Positions 1 through 10,376 of a stretch of DNA of 44,092 nt are shown piece by piece; positions within the stretch are counted from its first letter, which is position 1; every line of letters begins with the position of its first letter. Location: contig NW_019775623.1 in NCBI RefSeq assembly GCF_001039355.2, forward strand, positions 126,662 through 170,753, given 5' to 3'. The notes beneath the pieces were generated by a model that saw nothing but the letters and a program-made list of their open reading frames with translations, was not told where the DNA came from and did no database searches. This DNA comes from Lingula anatina. Taxonomy: Eukaryota > Brachiopoda > Lingulata > Lingulida > Lingulidae. The translations under genes were made by a program, and so were the position numbers.

Positions 1-655
1 CTCCGTTCGCCATGCGGAAGCTACCTGAGAAATATTAAGTGCGCATGCTCATCAGTTAAACTCGTGGTGAAGAAAGCATGGCGGCTGAAGGCGATCGAAG
101 GAAAAAAGCTCTTCTGTTCTATTATCTTTGAAAACAGAGACGAAAAAGAAATAATTTGGCCCGTAGAGCAGCAATGAATCGACTTTCTACGGAGATAACA
201 TCACCAGAGATATTCACGGAAATATTAATGTTCGGAGCCGAGATTTAATTACTGTACCCCGCAGGGACGACGTGTGGGGAGGCGTGTGAGAGGCGGAGAG
301 ACTATTAAAAGATTAGGCGGTTTTTCTTTCATGTACGTCCGCCATTTTTAGGTCACCGGCTTTGTAAAGCCTGGCTTAATTCGTTGAGAATGCGCTCTTT
401 CTTGAACATTTTTAATAGATATTGTGCGGGTAGTCATTACAGCGCATTAAGAACAGCTGATCCTCGGACTTAATATGGCAGACCAAGTTAAAAGCGATAC
501 TGCTAACCCCCTGGTGGGCTCCCTGCCTCCACACCAGCAGTCGCTGCAGGGGCGTAGCAATTAAATCTCGGAGCCGATATTTAACCCGTTTAAATGCACG
601 CGTCGAGGCGGGGAGACCATCAGGGAATCAAGCAGCTTGCTTTTAAGCGGAGTTG
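1..655. other. Non-coding flank downstream of the GPCR
   Basis: No convincing exon is visible on either strand. A short phrase, ggagccgaKatttaa, occurs twice, near 235 and 570, each time followed by a G-rich stretch containing a ggcgg or gaggcgggg motif. This suggests an old local duplication or two copies of a degenerate repeat. ATTAAA-like variants on the minus strand near 409-414 could serve as weak polyadenylation signals for the GPCR, but no canonical AATAAA was seen. Confidence 0.4.
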
Positions 656-759
656 GCCATATTTAGTCGGCGGATCAGTGGGCCATATTTAGTCGGTGGA
701 TCAGTGGGCCATATTTAGTCGGCGGATCAGTGGGCCATATTTAGTCGGTGGATCAATTA
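656..759. repeat. 26-bp tandem repeat, four copies
   Basis: Four adjoining units start at 656, 682, 708 and 734. Each begins gccatatttagtcggYggat. Units alternate c/t at the same position (cggcgg, cggtgg, cggcgg, cggtgg), which suggests the array grew by duplicating a two-unit block. It lies immediately past the stop codon of the GPCR on the minus strand, so it would be transcribed in that gene's 3'UTR. Confidence 0.95.
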
Positions 760-768
760 GTCCGCGGA

Positions 769-3700
769 TCATCTGTTCTGAATGCGTGTTAAGTTGGTTT
801 TGCTACGACTGAATAACTCTCTGAACTGTGATCTGAATTGTGAACCACTAATCAAAAATATCAATAAATTGAAAGCATGGTATGACAGCTCAGCAATTCT
901 ACTAACATAATGAAGATAGACCAAAGTCCAGTCAGTGGGTCCCGTCGATACATATGCCGTTTCAACCATGTTAACGAACGCTGTTGTACACATAATTAGA
1001 AAACAAAGAGACGAAGCCAACAAAGAAACCGTGCTAATTATTTCTTTTGCCCTTTTCTCACCCCCTCTTCCAGATGTAAGTTCTTTTCTACTTTTCCTTT
1101 GAGCCCAGATGAAGTGAATTATCTTCATGTTCATTCCAGTAATGGCGAGTAACATCATGGCTCTTCCAGCGATGCGTATTGTTATTACAATCCCTAAGCG
1201 CCTTTGCCAATCTTTGTATTCATAAACGGCTACCACACACGGGGCGTCGGTGTAGATTAAGCTTGCAAAGGCGACCGCCCCACATGCTACTGTTGCGGCA
1301 AAAATCATCTGCAAAAACGAAAGAATTGTCAGCTTCAGAAATTGGTTAATAATATAATAAATTTTCTAGTAGCATTATGGGAGCTGGTAATTATATGCTA
1401 TTCAGTAAAATCATAGCTTGTAGGTTGATGGTGTGCAATGTTAAAAGAAAATAATTTATCAACTTACACTGTTGGTCAAAAAGTTTTCCCACCTTCAATA
1501 GAGGGTACCAGAGGGAACAGTATTGTGCCGGAAGTGTGACGTCAAATGGCGTAAGACGTGAACCTGAGTGGTCATTTTTATCTGGAGGTGAACGGGAATG
1601 ACGACGTGGGTTCAGAGAAAAAAAGCAGTTTTCCAACAACAAAGTGAGATAACATTTATTTTTCTTTTGGTACTGCTAACTACTTCCTGGTTTTCACAGG
1701 GTCCTTCAAGTACTCTAAAACATCGTTATAATTGCCGCACATACCACAAACACCCAAAACAATTAGATATGGGCATATCAGATTACATACATGCAAAAAG
1801 TCCACATGACAACGATTTACAGCCTTGCGGGAATTCTTTTCCCTTGACGCTATTTATCGCGCTGTCGGTCGATACAGCATATATTTCAAAACAAATTGAC
1901 TGCAAATTAAGCACGATTTTGCACCTTCAAGTATCGTAACATGTTTTCATATCATGTACCTTTTATGTCTACAGGTATAAGTATTTTCTCCCAAAAATAC
2001 CAAAAGAAAAAATGTTATTTCACTATATTGTTGGAAAAAATGCTTTTTTCTCTGAGCCCACAACTTCACTCCCGTTCACCTCCAGCTAAAAAAAGACCAC
2101 TCAGCTTCACGTCTTACACCACTACACGTCACTTCCGGCACAACCCTGTCTCCTCCGGTACCCTCTATAACATGTGATTTTGCTTACAAATAATCACCTC
2201 ACAGCTGTCAATCGTTTTAAACAATGCTTTTTTTATTAAGGACACTATATCTAACATGACTGATGGTACATACCGGTACTCCAAAGAGACTTTATTATAA
2301 AAAACACTAATTTATAAAAGTGTCCCCTAAACGTTATAATAATAATAAATCTGGCAACCCAAAAGGGTTAGACGGATTCAAAGACAAATTGGCACCTTCA
2401 GGTAAAATCACTAAATGACAAAGCTAAGATATCATTACTGGTACATGTACTTCAAATACTTACCGCTTTGAAAAAAGTCTTCCTTGCGCATATGAAACTG
2501 GTCTTGAACGGAAAACAGACGAAAAGAAACCTGTCAAGTGTTATGACGAAGATGACAACTGCGGCCCAGTCTGACGTGAAAATATCAGAAATGGCTACCA
2601 AGTTGCAGACGGCAAGTTTTAGCGAGTATAAATTATCAGTCTGGTTAGAATTGTTCACTATCGCCAGCACTACCTCACTCAACGCCCGAAGACAGTGCGC
2701 TATGCCAAGAGTGCAAGTCAAGAAGGACTTGGTTTCTGATCTAGATTTGAGTCTCCTATCACCGACCAGAACAACAACAACGAGGATAATGTTGCTGAAA
2801 AGGGACAGCGGGAAAAGAGCGTAAACAGTATATATATATACATTTAACATCCTGGCTAATTTTTCTTGGTCCCAATGGAATCTTTTGGTCAACCAGCTGA
2901 TGCATTCTAGTGGATTTGTTTTTATTACCATTTCCAGGGCGCGCGGTTTGATTTTATCCACGTCCATTGGACATACGCGCTTTGCTAATTCCTGCGTATT
3001 ATTTAAAACGTCCGCCGGAACTTCACCCGGTCGGAAAGGACAGGAAAGAACTTCTTCGCGATTTATACCAAAATCTCTTGATAAATCCTGAAAGTCTGAT
3101 CGGATGCAAAGATACAACTCAATAGTTGTTTTTTCATCTCCTAGTTTATTTCCGGACAAACATTGTTCTTCGTTCACTCCGTGTAGCACAGTAGCCACAA
3201 AAAGCTCCTCTGACATCTCGACTATCCCGCAGTATTCAGAATATGTACTGTTAGAGAACCAAACGTCAGCCAATCGAAAACTGTCTGTCATTCCGCTTGA
3301 AACCCTCGGTGAGCAATAGAAATACCTATCTTTGATAGCGGTTTTCAAATCTGATGAAGAAAAATCCTGATTAACATGAACCTCTTGCATTTGTGGCGAT
3401 GCTTTGATGCACAAACGCGTGCTTTCGGTAGCTGTGCCCGTAGCGGTAAAGTTTTCACTTTGAGTAAGGTTATGGAGATGACTTGAAATATTTATCTTCT
3501 CATTATCGGTTTCGTAAACGATTTGAGACACGCGCTCCAGTCCATCTTGTATCAAACCGTCCACCGTTTTCCTAAAGTCAACAAATGTACTTCTTTTTGC
3601 GCTGTTCGTCAGCTGAGTGCAATTTTCTCGTTCAACGCCCATTAAAACAATACTCCTGCGCCTCGTGTCCAACATATTGTTGTAATCAAAGAGACACGAT

Positions 3701-3915
3701 GAGTCCATCGTTTTCAGGGCGACTTCTACGCTGTTGACTGGCATTCCTAATGTTGCAGTCACCTGGTCGTACCATTGCCTCGTTAGGTTGAAGTGACAAG
3801 TGGAGAGGACTTGAATTTTTCCCACTCGCCGCGAAATAGGATTTTCACCAAACAAATTGTTAATTTGAAACATTGATAGTTGCATAATGCAAATGGGAAT
3901 AATGTAAAACACCAT
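769..3915 (-). CDS. Orphan class-A-like GPCR with long N-terminal ectodomain (two exons)
   Basis: Seven-transmembrane receptor of 663 residues, exons 3915..2464 and 1308..769. The junction is phase 0: donor gtaagt at 2463-2458, acceptor tttttgcag ending at 1309. Residues 1-358 form a cysteine-rich ectodomain with many N-x-S/T sites. The first hydrophobic stretch (residues 3-18) may be a signal peptide. TM1 is about 359-384, TM2 397-420, TM3 432-460, TM4 485-504, TM5 521-548, TM6 572-597 and TM7 612-637. Class A hallmarks visible are Cys437 (position 3.25) with a partner Cys508 in loop 2, and DRF at 461-463 in place of DRY. Position NPxxY reads N-L-L-I-F (631-635), so proline and tyrosine are missing. 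The start is supported by gccATGG context and a TATA box 69 bp upstream. Ligand unknown; the DRF/CFPF region recalls invertebrate peptide receptors, which is inference only. Confidence 0.82.
1501..2165. mobile_element. Foldback/MITE-like DNA element in the GPCR intron
   Basis: The two ends are inverted copies of each other over roughly 145 bp (about 1501-1640 against 2030-2165). Both begin gagggtacc and share the phrase tggaggtgaacggga. The element is flanked on each side by TA (1499-1500 and 2166-2167), the target-site pattern of Tc1/mariner-type elements. The 400-bp middle has no recognisable transposase, so it looks like a non-autonomous insertion. It lies wholly inside the intron and leaves both splice sites intact. 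Confidence 0.75.
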
Positions 3916-3976
3916 GGCTTTCGATGTAACAGTAGTTCTTAATGCGCTAAATAATAGAAATGTGGGAAGCGTGCCT

Positions 3977-3984
3977 TATTTATA
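3977..3984 (-). promoter_or_regulatory. Putative TATA box of the GPCR
   Basis: Minus-strand TATAAATA, part of gtataaataagg, lies about 69 bp upstream of the receptor start codon. A transcription start about 30 bp further on would give a short 5'UTR of roughly 35-40 bases. Confidence 0.5.
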
Positions 3985-4130
3985 CGGCATGCCCTGTATT
4001 AATGTAAGGATGCCTGTCATTGGTAAATACTATCAGCCTCTAATAAGCTTCAAGACAGCAAAATTCATATGCATGATGATAAACGTGAACATTCCTTGTG
4101 TAATCCCATGTGCAAGTTAATCTATTGAAA

Positions 4131-4171
<41 letters not shown>

Positions 4172-4986
4172 TGATGATGTAAGTCTTGAAAACGCGCTAG
4201 CGGCGCTACACATACATCTTAGCTCTGCTTACAATAACTATTACATATTAAATTTAAAATTAGTACAAAGTTTAGTCTGAAAATGATAAAAAAGTAATTA
4301 AAAGGTAAGAGATACATAAATTAGCCATATTATTCTTTGAGTAAAAAGGTTTTCTAAATTCTTCCGTTTATTTGTCGTTATTTAAGAAGACCAAAGGTAA
4401 GACCTAAGACACAAATATAATGGCACTGAAATGACAAAACTAAATGGCTCATCCACAGAAGCACGGAGTTGACTGTGGAAACAACACTCGATGCTTGCGT
4501 TTGTGGTCCATGCGCTAGACCTTCAAATTCTCTCCATCTTGTTCAGGCAGCTCTAGACAAGTGCTCTCCTCACGTGGATATCATGTGTTGTTACAGGCCT
4601 ACCCAACTACCAGACTCGTCACATAAGGATCCTGAATTAACCGGTATATCGGACCACACTACCCGTTTTCAAGGTGTGTGTCAGATCGCATTTCGGGGTA
4701 TTATATCACACCCCAGAACAAATTTACTTTAGAGTACTCTATTTTATTGTCTCTATGGGGGTATATGGGGACTTTACGACATTCGGTTTGAATTCTTTAA
4801 CCAATTTTTTTTTTCACTGTATCAGATTAATGTCTAAGGTTGTTCTTGGTGGTTTTCAAATTTATGCACCCGGTTTTAAAATCATATGGCGATTTTACGA
4901 CAATCGTTTACTATCCAATCAAAGAGACAGCCGAGCATGGGCTGCACAAACTCTGCTTTTGGGGCATTTTTGTAACAATCTACTAG
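3985..4986. other. Intergenic, with an ATT/GAT microsatellite
   Basis: Between the GPCR promoter and family-S exon Y. It contains (AAT)n followed by (GAT)n at 4130-4178. A cysteine-rich open frame at 4469-4732 is not supported by other copies. The last 50 bp before 4987 (ctgcacaaactctgctttt...) is shared with the S2 and S3 copies near 19.02 kb and 42.93 kb. Confidence 0.5.
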
Positions 4987-5179
4987 CGCACCCTGTGGTC
5001 AGAGAGTAAAACCACCGCCTGCAATGCGGCTGGTAAGCTCAAATAGGAAAAAAATATATGAAAGTAATAAATATATATTTTTTGATGCCCTTTTTTACAT
5101 ACCGTGTAAAAAACAATTGAAAAAGTGAAAGGTGTAGCGGACAGTTAACTTGTATATTTTCAGAAGGCAGTTATACTTT

Positions 5180-5234
<55 letters not shown>

Positions 5235-6288
5235 CCGCCTTATATATGTCAATGTCAGTAATGAGCCAAATTCGTATTTAAGAATTAAAATCTCAGACCG
5301 CTGGTTCAACTGAAGCATTGATAAACAGCTAGGTCACAATGTTTCTCCAATGCAATAAAGCACGCGTAATTCGTCCGTTACTTTAGTATTATATAAATAC
5401 CCAAAATTTGATGACAATTCAAAATGAAGAAGAGAAATGAAAACAAAAGGAGCCAAGAGTAAGAAAATTAACAATTGAGGTTTAAAGATTTAGATCTTGT
5501 TTGCTAGTATTGATAAAAAATGAAAACATATAGCCAACGAAGGACAGACATGACAAAGTAACTGTAATTCCGTATGTGCTGATTAACATATAAGTGCACA
5601 CACCAAAAAATATAAGAAAGTTTATTCTAAATTATTTTGTTTTATCTGTTGTAGGTTTCAGGCACACGTGTTCATGACAGTCTAGCCACGCCAAGCTGAC
5701 ATCGTATTCATCAAAAGCGAAGAAAACAAAAAAGTGTGTTTTGAGCCATTTAATCCAAGTCTTCACTTCCACAAAGTATTTTTACGTTCCAATTAAGGCG
5801 TTTCAAAAACCATGAATGATATTAAAGTTTAAGACTTTTCCAGAAAAACGAGCAGTTAAATCTCAGGATGATTGATGCTACAATAGGTAAAGGTATATAA
5901 ATGGCCTCACATGGATTGCACAAATACCCTTTAAATAAAATGTAAACTCGATGTGTTTGAATGTATTGTTTTTCAATAAGCAAATGGCACGGAGGCACAA
6001 AGGGTAATGTTAACCATATTTTTCTCATACTGTTTTATCTGTTGTATGTATCAGACGCATGTGTTCAGGGCAGCTCTGCCACACCAGGCGATGGCCAGCA
6101 AACTCACGTCGTTGTCTTCAAAAGCGAGGTAAACAAAATGTTTGTTTTGAGCTATGTAATATAAGCTTTCACTTTTTAACACTCCACTTAATGCATGTAA
6201 TTTGATAGCAAGACTATCTAGCAAAACGATCAACTGTACTGGAACTCTGATATTTGTTTTATTTAATTTTCAGGACTCCAGTTGTTGA
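4987..6288 (+). CDS. Family S, copy S1: 3' part of a small unknown gene (three short exons visible)
   Basis: Function not recognised. Three putative exons join in frame: Y 4987..5032 (46 nt), Z 6055..6128 (74 nt) and a terminal exon 6274..6288 that encodes D-S-S-C and TGA. Y runs ag|CGC to CTG|gtaagc. Z runs tatcag|ACG to GAG|gtaaac. The terminal exon follows ttttcag. The reading frame is RTLWSESKTTACNAA, a split Asp, ACVQGSSATPGDG, then QQTHVVVFKSE and DSSC. The support is comparative: exon Y has the same 46-nt length and open frame in three places, and the last exon always reads D-x-x-C-stop (DSSC, DPKC, DLTC). Upstream coding exons were not found, so this may be a remnant or alternative 3' end. 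It is convergent with lectin A. Confidence 0.35.
5033..6054 (+). other. S1 intron region, with (TA)n and a decayed extra exon Z
   Basis: It contains a pure (TA)n tract at about 5185-5232. The segment near 5250-5340 (agtaatgagccaaa ... ggttcaactgaagcattg) is also found near 18.7 kb and 43.2 kb. At about 5651-5720 there is a degenerate tandem duplicate of the exon Z region (ttatctgttgtaggtttcag, then a Z-like stretch with lost splice donor and changed codons). Confidence 0.5.
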
Positions 6289-7185
6289 AAAGGAATGGAT
6301 GCATTATTTGTTACGAGAATTAAGAGAATGCGACGTCAGTTTAAACGATAAAAGCAATTAATCGACAGTCTTTTTTTCGTTGACGTATAGACTAAATAAA
6401 TGAAATGAGGTTACCTACTGATTAATCTTTATAAATTCAGGTTCCCCCAAAATTATTAATATCATTACAAGTATTAAATTTAGCAATCATTCCATTTTTG
6501 ATATGCCTCAAACTACCAGCAGTGCAGTAACATTCCTTTTATATGATTTTTCTCAAAGATACGTCTGTGGAGCTGTGCAAAAGCATTTCTCTTCTGTGAT
6601 ATTCCTCAACACGACCTCTGCGGTACACTGTTGAAGTTTTCCATTTTAACATTTAACACAGGTGATGCTAAGTCAAGTGCGCACCAGTGCAGCGGTGCCT
6701 AATTTGACCTGTATTCCCATTCACTGCAAACATTGTCGAATTTTTTACATAATTTATGAATTTTCTTCGCAGAAGTAAGTCAAATAGTAACCCAGCAAAA
6801 CATTCTTTTAAATATTTTAGCATGAAATAAATTGTTAATTTAACAGAGTATGGCTTTCTGTTAATACAAAATGTATACCTTCACCAAACGATGGCGGTCA
6901 ACGATGAATTGTGTTGTATAAATAGAATATTTTCAAAGGAGAGCTTATGCAATTAAGCGCAGAAAATAACCCTAACGATTAATACCGAAGAACTACATCT
7001 TTATTTTTTGTGTGAGCAGCACTTCATTTTTTTTCCAATTAAGGATTAGGTATTTTTGCTCTGGATGTGTCAGATTTTATACTACATGTATCTTCCAGTA
7101 AAAGAATTTTATAGAAATTAAATTTTAGTACTAGTGCTTTGAGATGCACAAGCTATTAAGTGCGCGGTAAAAACATTTAGTGTCC

Positions 7186-7235
<50 letters not shown>

Positions 7236-7361
7236 GTTGTTGTTGTTGTTTGTCGTTGCTACTAAAAGAACCCCTTACACATGTGACACCTCCCTCCTTA
7301 TACCATTAAATTGTTTTCGAATAAATCTATTTGACACAAATCGTGGAGGTGCATGCATGCT
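6289..7361. other. Intergenic between S1 and lectin A (tail to tail)
   Basis: No gene is seen. Segments are shared, inverted or direct, with the downstream flanks of lectins B (about 17.6-18.1 kb), C (19.9-20.95 kb), D (29.85-30.25 kb) and E (33.94-34.6 kb). A (TTA)n/(TTG)n microsatellite fills 7186-7250. Confidence 0.7.
7186..7250. repeat. (TTA)n-(TTG)n microsatellite downstream of lectin A
   Basis: Perfect trinucleotide tract next to the conserved phrase tattaagtgcgc. A trinucleotide tract occupies the same relative position downstream of lectins B (15091-15129), C (about 20984-21003), D (29786-29830) and E (34635-34665). Confidence 0.95.
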
Positions 7362-7466
7362 TTTATTAGGTATATATCAAAAATCGAAACAATGAAGTTG
7401 GCCATATGACTGTTTTACGCTGTGTCACTGTTTTCAATTTAAGCATGCGTGTGTACTCCAAAAGGT

Positions 7467-9464
7467 TTAGAGGCATGCCATCCAAGAGACGGTGATAGAG
7501 TACATATGGGTGCTGCTCCAGCTTTTCATGTTCACATTGAAGCCGTGAGGGCTGAGGTCGGAGGCGTATGTAGCCACGGTACTATTTTCGCCATTCCTGA
7601 AAGTGATAAGAATAAAAATAGCAATAAAAAAGACTACATACTACATGTATATGCATCCAAAGCACAATTCCATCTTTACTCAACAGAAAGAAAGGGAAAA
7701 AAAGCTTTCTGATGTTCTTATGTTTTTTTGTTTTGTCAAGCTGCATACAATGTGTTTTGACTTCGTAAAAAAAAACTTAAGGTTTTGCAAAGGCGGCGCT
7801 CTAAAAGGGGTAGGCCTTCTTCTTCTTCAAAAAAAAATCTGCCTTAGAGAACAGAAGCACATCTAAGACCAATTCATCTAACACTAGTGTAAAGTAAAGT
7901 TCTGAAATAAATTAGTGCAAACTGGGTAACAGATTGCCTGAAACTTGAGAAGGCCCAGTTTGGTGGGACAGGTGAAAATCTACCAAAGAATAATTCCACC
8001 CAAATAGCAACACCCATACTAAAATCCACAACCACCCAATATATAAAGGAAGAAATAATAAAAAAAAAAAAAACTTTTGCTGACTCATTGCATCATAATT
8101 TTAGTATGATGAATCGTATCGAATATTTGATATATAACTTTTATCCCTTAGGCCATAACATTTATAACGGGCAACAATTTGTTACATTGTTAGTATAATG
8201 GGGTTATATAATAAATGCGGCCTTGTCTGGTCATATAGCGAACAACCAATATTCTTTGTTCCCTTCTTTCTTGTTGTGAATGGAATTATGGAGACATAAA
8301 GAATAATTCCACCCAAATAACAACACCCATACTAAAATCCATAACCACCCAATATCTAAAGGAAGAGATAATAATAATAATGATAAATAAAGTTACATTT
8401 TTGGGAAGAATTGCAGAAAGGAGAAAACAAGAAACTCAGAACATATGGTAAAAGTAAACAAACTTGTGAGGCTGAACCTTATCAAAAACTCAATGTTCCT
8501 TTAGCTAAAAAAGTCGTGGCAAAAAATGAGGATCAGTGATCATGAATTAGAAATTGAACAAGGGCGATATACAAAAGCAAAGACAACAGGAAATGCCCCC
8601 GCTGCGGCTCAATAGAAGATGAAGCGCACTTTTTTCTAGAATGCAGTGAACACAGAGCCGAACGGGAAATACCGTTCGCCCCATACCAGAAGTGGATTTG
8701 GCCCTGGAGTCGATCCACAGTTAGTACGATAGGGTCTGGGAATGGTCCCTATGGCTCTTTTCTTTCCAAACTAAATGACGCAGTCTCACTTAATATCTCA
8801 GAAAAGAAATTATATTGATCCATAGAAGCAAGTTTTTTATGCGCAGGATATTCTACACAAAATCAAACAATGGTGATATCGTCACAGTAAAAGGGTCGAC
8901 GTTGTGTCTTACCAAATATCAAATTTCGATATTGTCACCATAACGTTTGGAGTCCTAATGAACGGTTCATCGAAACGCACATACTTCACTTGGCTCTGAC
9001 ACCTTTGGCTACTGCCTCTCTTACAGTAATCGCTGGACATTACTCCCGATACACCTGTAATATGAAAACACACATATTTGTGTACCTTCCATATTTTAAA
9101 CGTTCTGGGTCTGTATGAACATATTTCTATATGTGTTGTTATATCAGAATAAAATTATGTCATGACTCAGAAGTTTGTTTTATCATTCAGGTCTAAGCTC
9201 GGTAAAATGAAACTGGTTCTTGTACGTGTCTACTCCCTTCAAATACATCCTTAATTGTCTTATTCTATCTAGTAAAGATTTATATTAAACGAAGTAATTT
9301 TCTTGTTTATGTATCTTTTTTTTCAGTTTAATATAAAACAGTTCCCATTCTGGTTATCAGCGAAAAATGCTAAGAATTTATCAATCGTTTTCAAAACCAT
9401 CCGAAAACATCACCACAAAAACATTAGCCACTGAGTGCATATTATAAAGGTAAATTTAATTACT

Positions 9465-9522
<58 letters not shown>

Positions 9523-10047
9523 TTTTATTCGCACTTGTCTCACCCGCAGTCTGGTTGTACTTTAACGTAAATGTGACTGTCGCATTTTCATGGTTGATTT
9601 TAACCACAGTATTATCCAACAAAAACAGATGGAATTAAAAAACAGTCGAGAACGATACCGCCCGCATGAAAATGCAGTAGTATCGGAGTAGCAAAGAAGC
9701 ATTAACGCAGTAGTGGCGTGGAGCATATTTGCAGTAGAAATGCAATATAGCCTACTGCAATTCTACTTCAAAAATTACATAGGGTTGTATAGAGGAGGAG
9801 CATTAATGTAGTAGATTAGCAGCATGATAGAAGCATGTTTCAAATATGCTAATTAGCTCCCCCAATCGAAGCAGATTTGAAGCATGTTTGCAGTATGATT
9901 GCAGTAGTCTACTGCGCTGGAGTATCTACTTCTTTTTCATGCGGGCGACTTCTTACAGATTTTAAAACTGTACTTACACCTGGCATCAATTAAATCTGGA
10001 AGTAGCAGAACAGCCAAAAAGCAACCAAGGAGAGCTCTGGGGGTCAT
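7467..10047 (-). CDS. Secreted H-type lectin A (three exons; Thr77 type)
   Basis: Exons 10047..9978 (70 nt), 9054..8913 (142 nt) and 7596..7467 (130 nt) give 113 residues. Residues 1-22 are a signal peptide ending around DLIDA. Mature Cys24, Cys34, Cys42 and Cys112 could form disulfides. Residues 46-111 match the H-type lectin domain (PF09458 family): V-K-Y-V-R-F-D-E-P-F, then P-N-V-M-V, F-D-I-W at 68-71, G-F-N-V at 89-92, S-W at 96-97, M-Y-S-I and V-S-W-M at 107-110. Trp97 and Tyr103 align with the sugar-stacking residues of Helix agglutinin. The expected Arg77 is Thr, which creates the sequon N75-S-T. Donors are gtaagt and gtaag; acceptors ttacag and ctttcag. AATAAA lies at 7367-7362. Expected role: extracellular glycan binding in immunity or mucus/egg secretions, as known for the family. 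Intron 1 holds a MITE and intron 2 a LINE fragment. Confidence 0.9.
7975..8376. repeat. Two direct copies of an 80-bp segment in lectin A intron 2
   Basis: The phrase aataattccacccaaat begins near 7989 and again near 8309, each copy running to a purine- or ATA-rich tail. The segment between them and the second copy are also present, reversed, in lectin D intron 2 (about 28.4-28.7 kb). They probably belong to the 3' untranslated end of the adjoining LINE fragment. Confidence 0.7.
8385..8720 (+). mobile_element. Non-LTR retrotransposon (LINE) 3'-end fragment in lectin A intron 2
   Basis: Read on the plus strand, 8594-8644 encodes CPRCGSIEDEAHFFLEC, the cysteine-histidine C-terminal motif seen after the reverse transcriptase in several LINE families, preceded by a typical basic LExGRY-like stretch. 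A frameshift separates the two parts. The near-identical fragment in lectin D intron 2 carries the same frame break, so both derive from one insertion copied by gene duplication. Confidence 0.75.
9470..9519. repeat. (AT)n microsatellite in lectin A intron 1
   Basis: Pure dinucleotide tract. The matching place in lectin E intron 1 (36777-36792) has a short version of the same tract. Confidence 0.97.
9661..9946. mobile_element. MITE with CCCGCATGAAAA ends in lectin A intron 1
   Basis: A terminal inverted repeat, CCCGCATGAAAA/TTTTCATGCGGG, bounds about 286 bp. The interior is full of degenerate gcagta, agcat and tagcag words on both strands. Lectins C and E lack it and read straight through (acgacNcCgac), which points to a CG dinucleotide as target duplication. 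No coding capacity. Confidence 0.75.
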
Positions 10048-10077
10048 CTTCTTGTCCTCAGTCTGAACAGGCGACCG

Positions 10078-10111
10078 ACTGAACGAACTGTGGCGCCCAT
10101 GTCCTTTTATA
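10078..10111 (-). promoter_or_regulatory. Core promoter of lectin A
   Basis: TATAAAA (10111-10105) lies 31 bp from the A of TCAGT (10080), an initiator-like start. The predicted 5'UTR is 33 bases. Confidence 0.8.
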
Positions 10112-10137
10112 GTTGCGCAGTTTTATGTTTATAAATG

Positions 10138-10376
10138 TCTTGGCAGTTTATCAAGTTTCATGTAGTTTCCATCGTGCGGGGAGGTCCAATCAAGTCCCAA
10201 CGAATAACGCCGGGTTTTGATTGACATTTGTCTCGCCCTCTTCTAAACAAAGGTGTACAGCCATATTCTGCAATGCCCTGGCAGATTAACAAGTTCACAT
10301 ATAACAGACAGGTTCAGACACACGAGGAGGCAAAATCAAGTTCCTTTGAACAACACGCAGTTTTGATTTACATATC
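10138..10376 (-). promoter_or_regulatory. Tandem pair of an upstream module, lectin A
   Basis: Two diverged copies of a roughly 90-bp block (10138-10230 and 10277-10376). Each starts with tggcagWttaWcaagtt (plus-strand view), then has gagg...aatcaagt, and ends with gttttgattKacat. The same pair precedes lectins D and E but not B and C. It may be a duplicated enhancer. Confidence 0.5.

Noticed and set aside
656-759. Possible CRISPR-like array
   Set aside because: The units are directly adjoining with no spacers, and the DNA is eukaryotic.
4469-4732. Cysteine-rich open frame with M-T-V-E-T-T-L-D-A-C-V-C
   Set aside because: No second copy, splice evidence or recognised domain supports it. A faint resemblance to family-S exon Z is too weak.
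7180-7395. Poly-leucine open frame
   Set aside because: It is the translation of a TTA/TTG microsatellite.
7449-7712. Open frame antisense to lectin A exon 3 (similar ones at 14570-14890, 21253-21525, 29268-29537, 34836-35180)
   Set aside because: The same antisense frame appears at every lectin exon 3 because the sense strand is conserved. It has no start context, runs into the intron, and splice sites and domain residues fit the sense strand.
9410-9638. Open frames with Ile-Tyr repeats on both strands
   Set aside because: They translate the (AT)n tract in lectin A intron 1.
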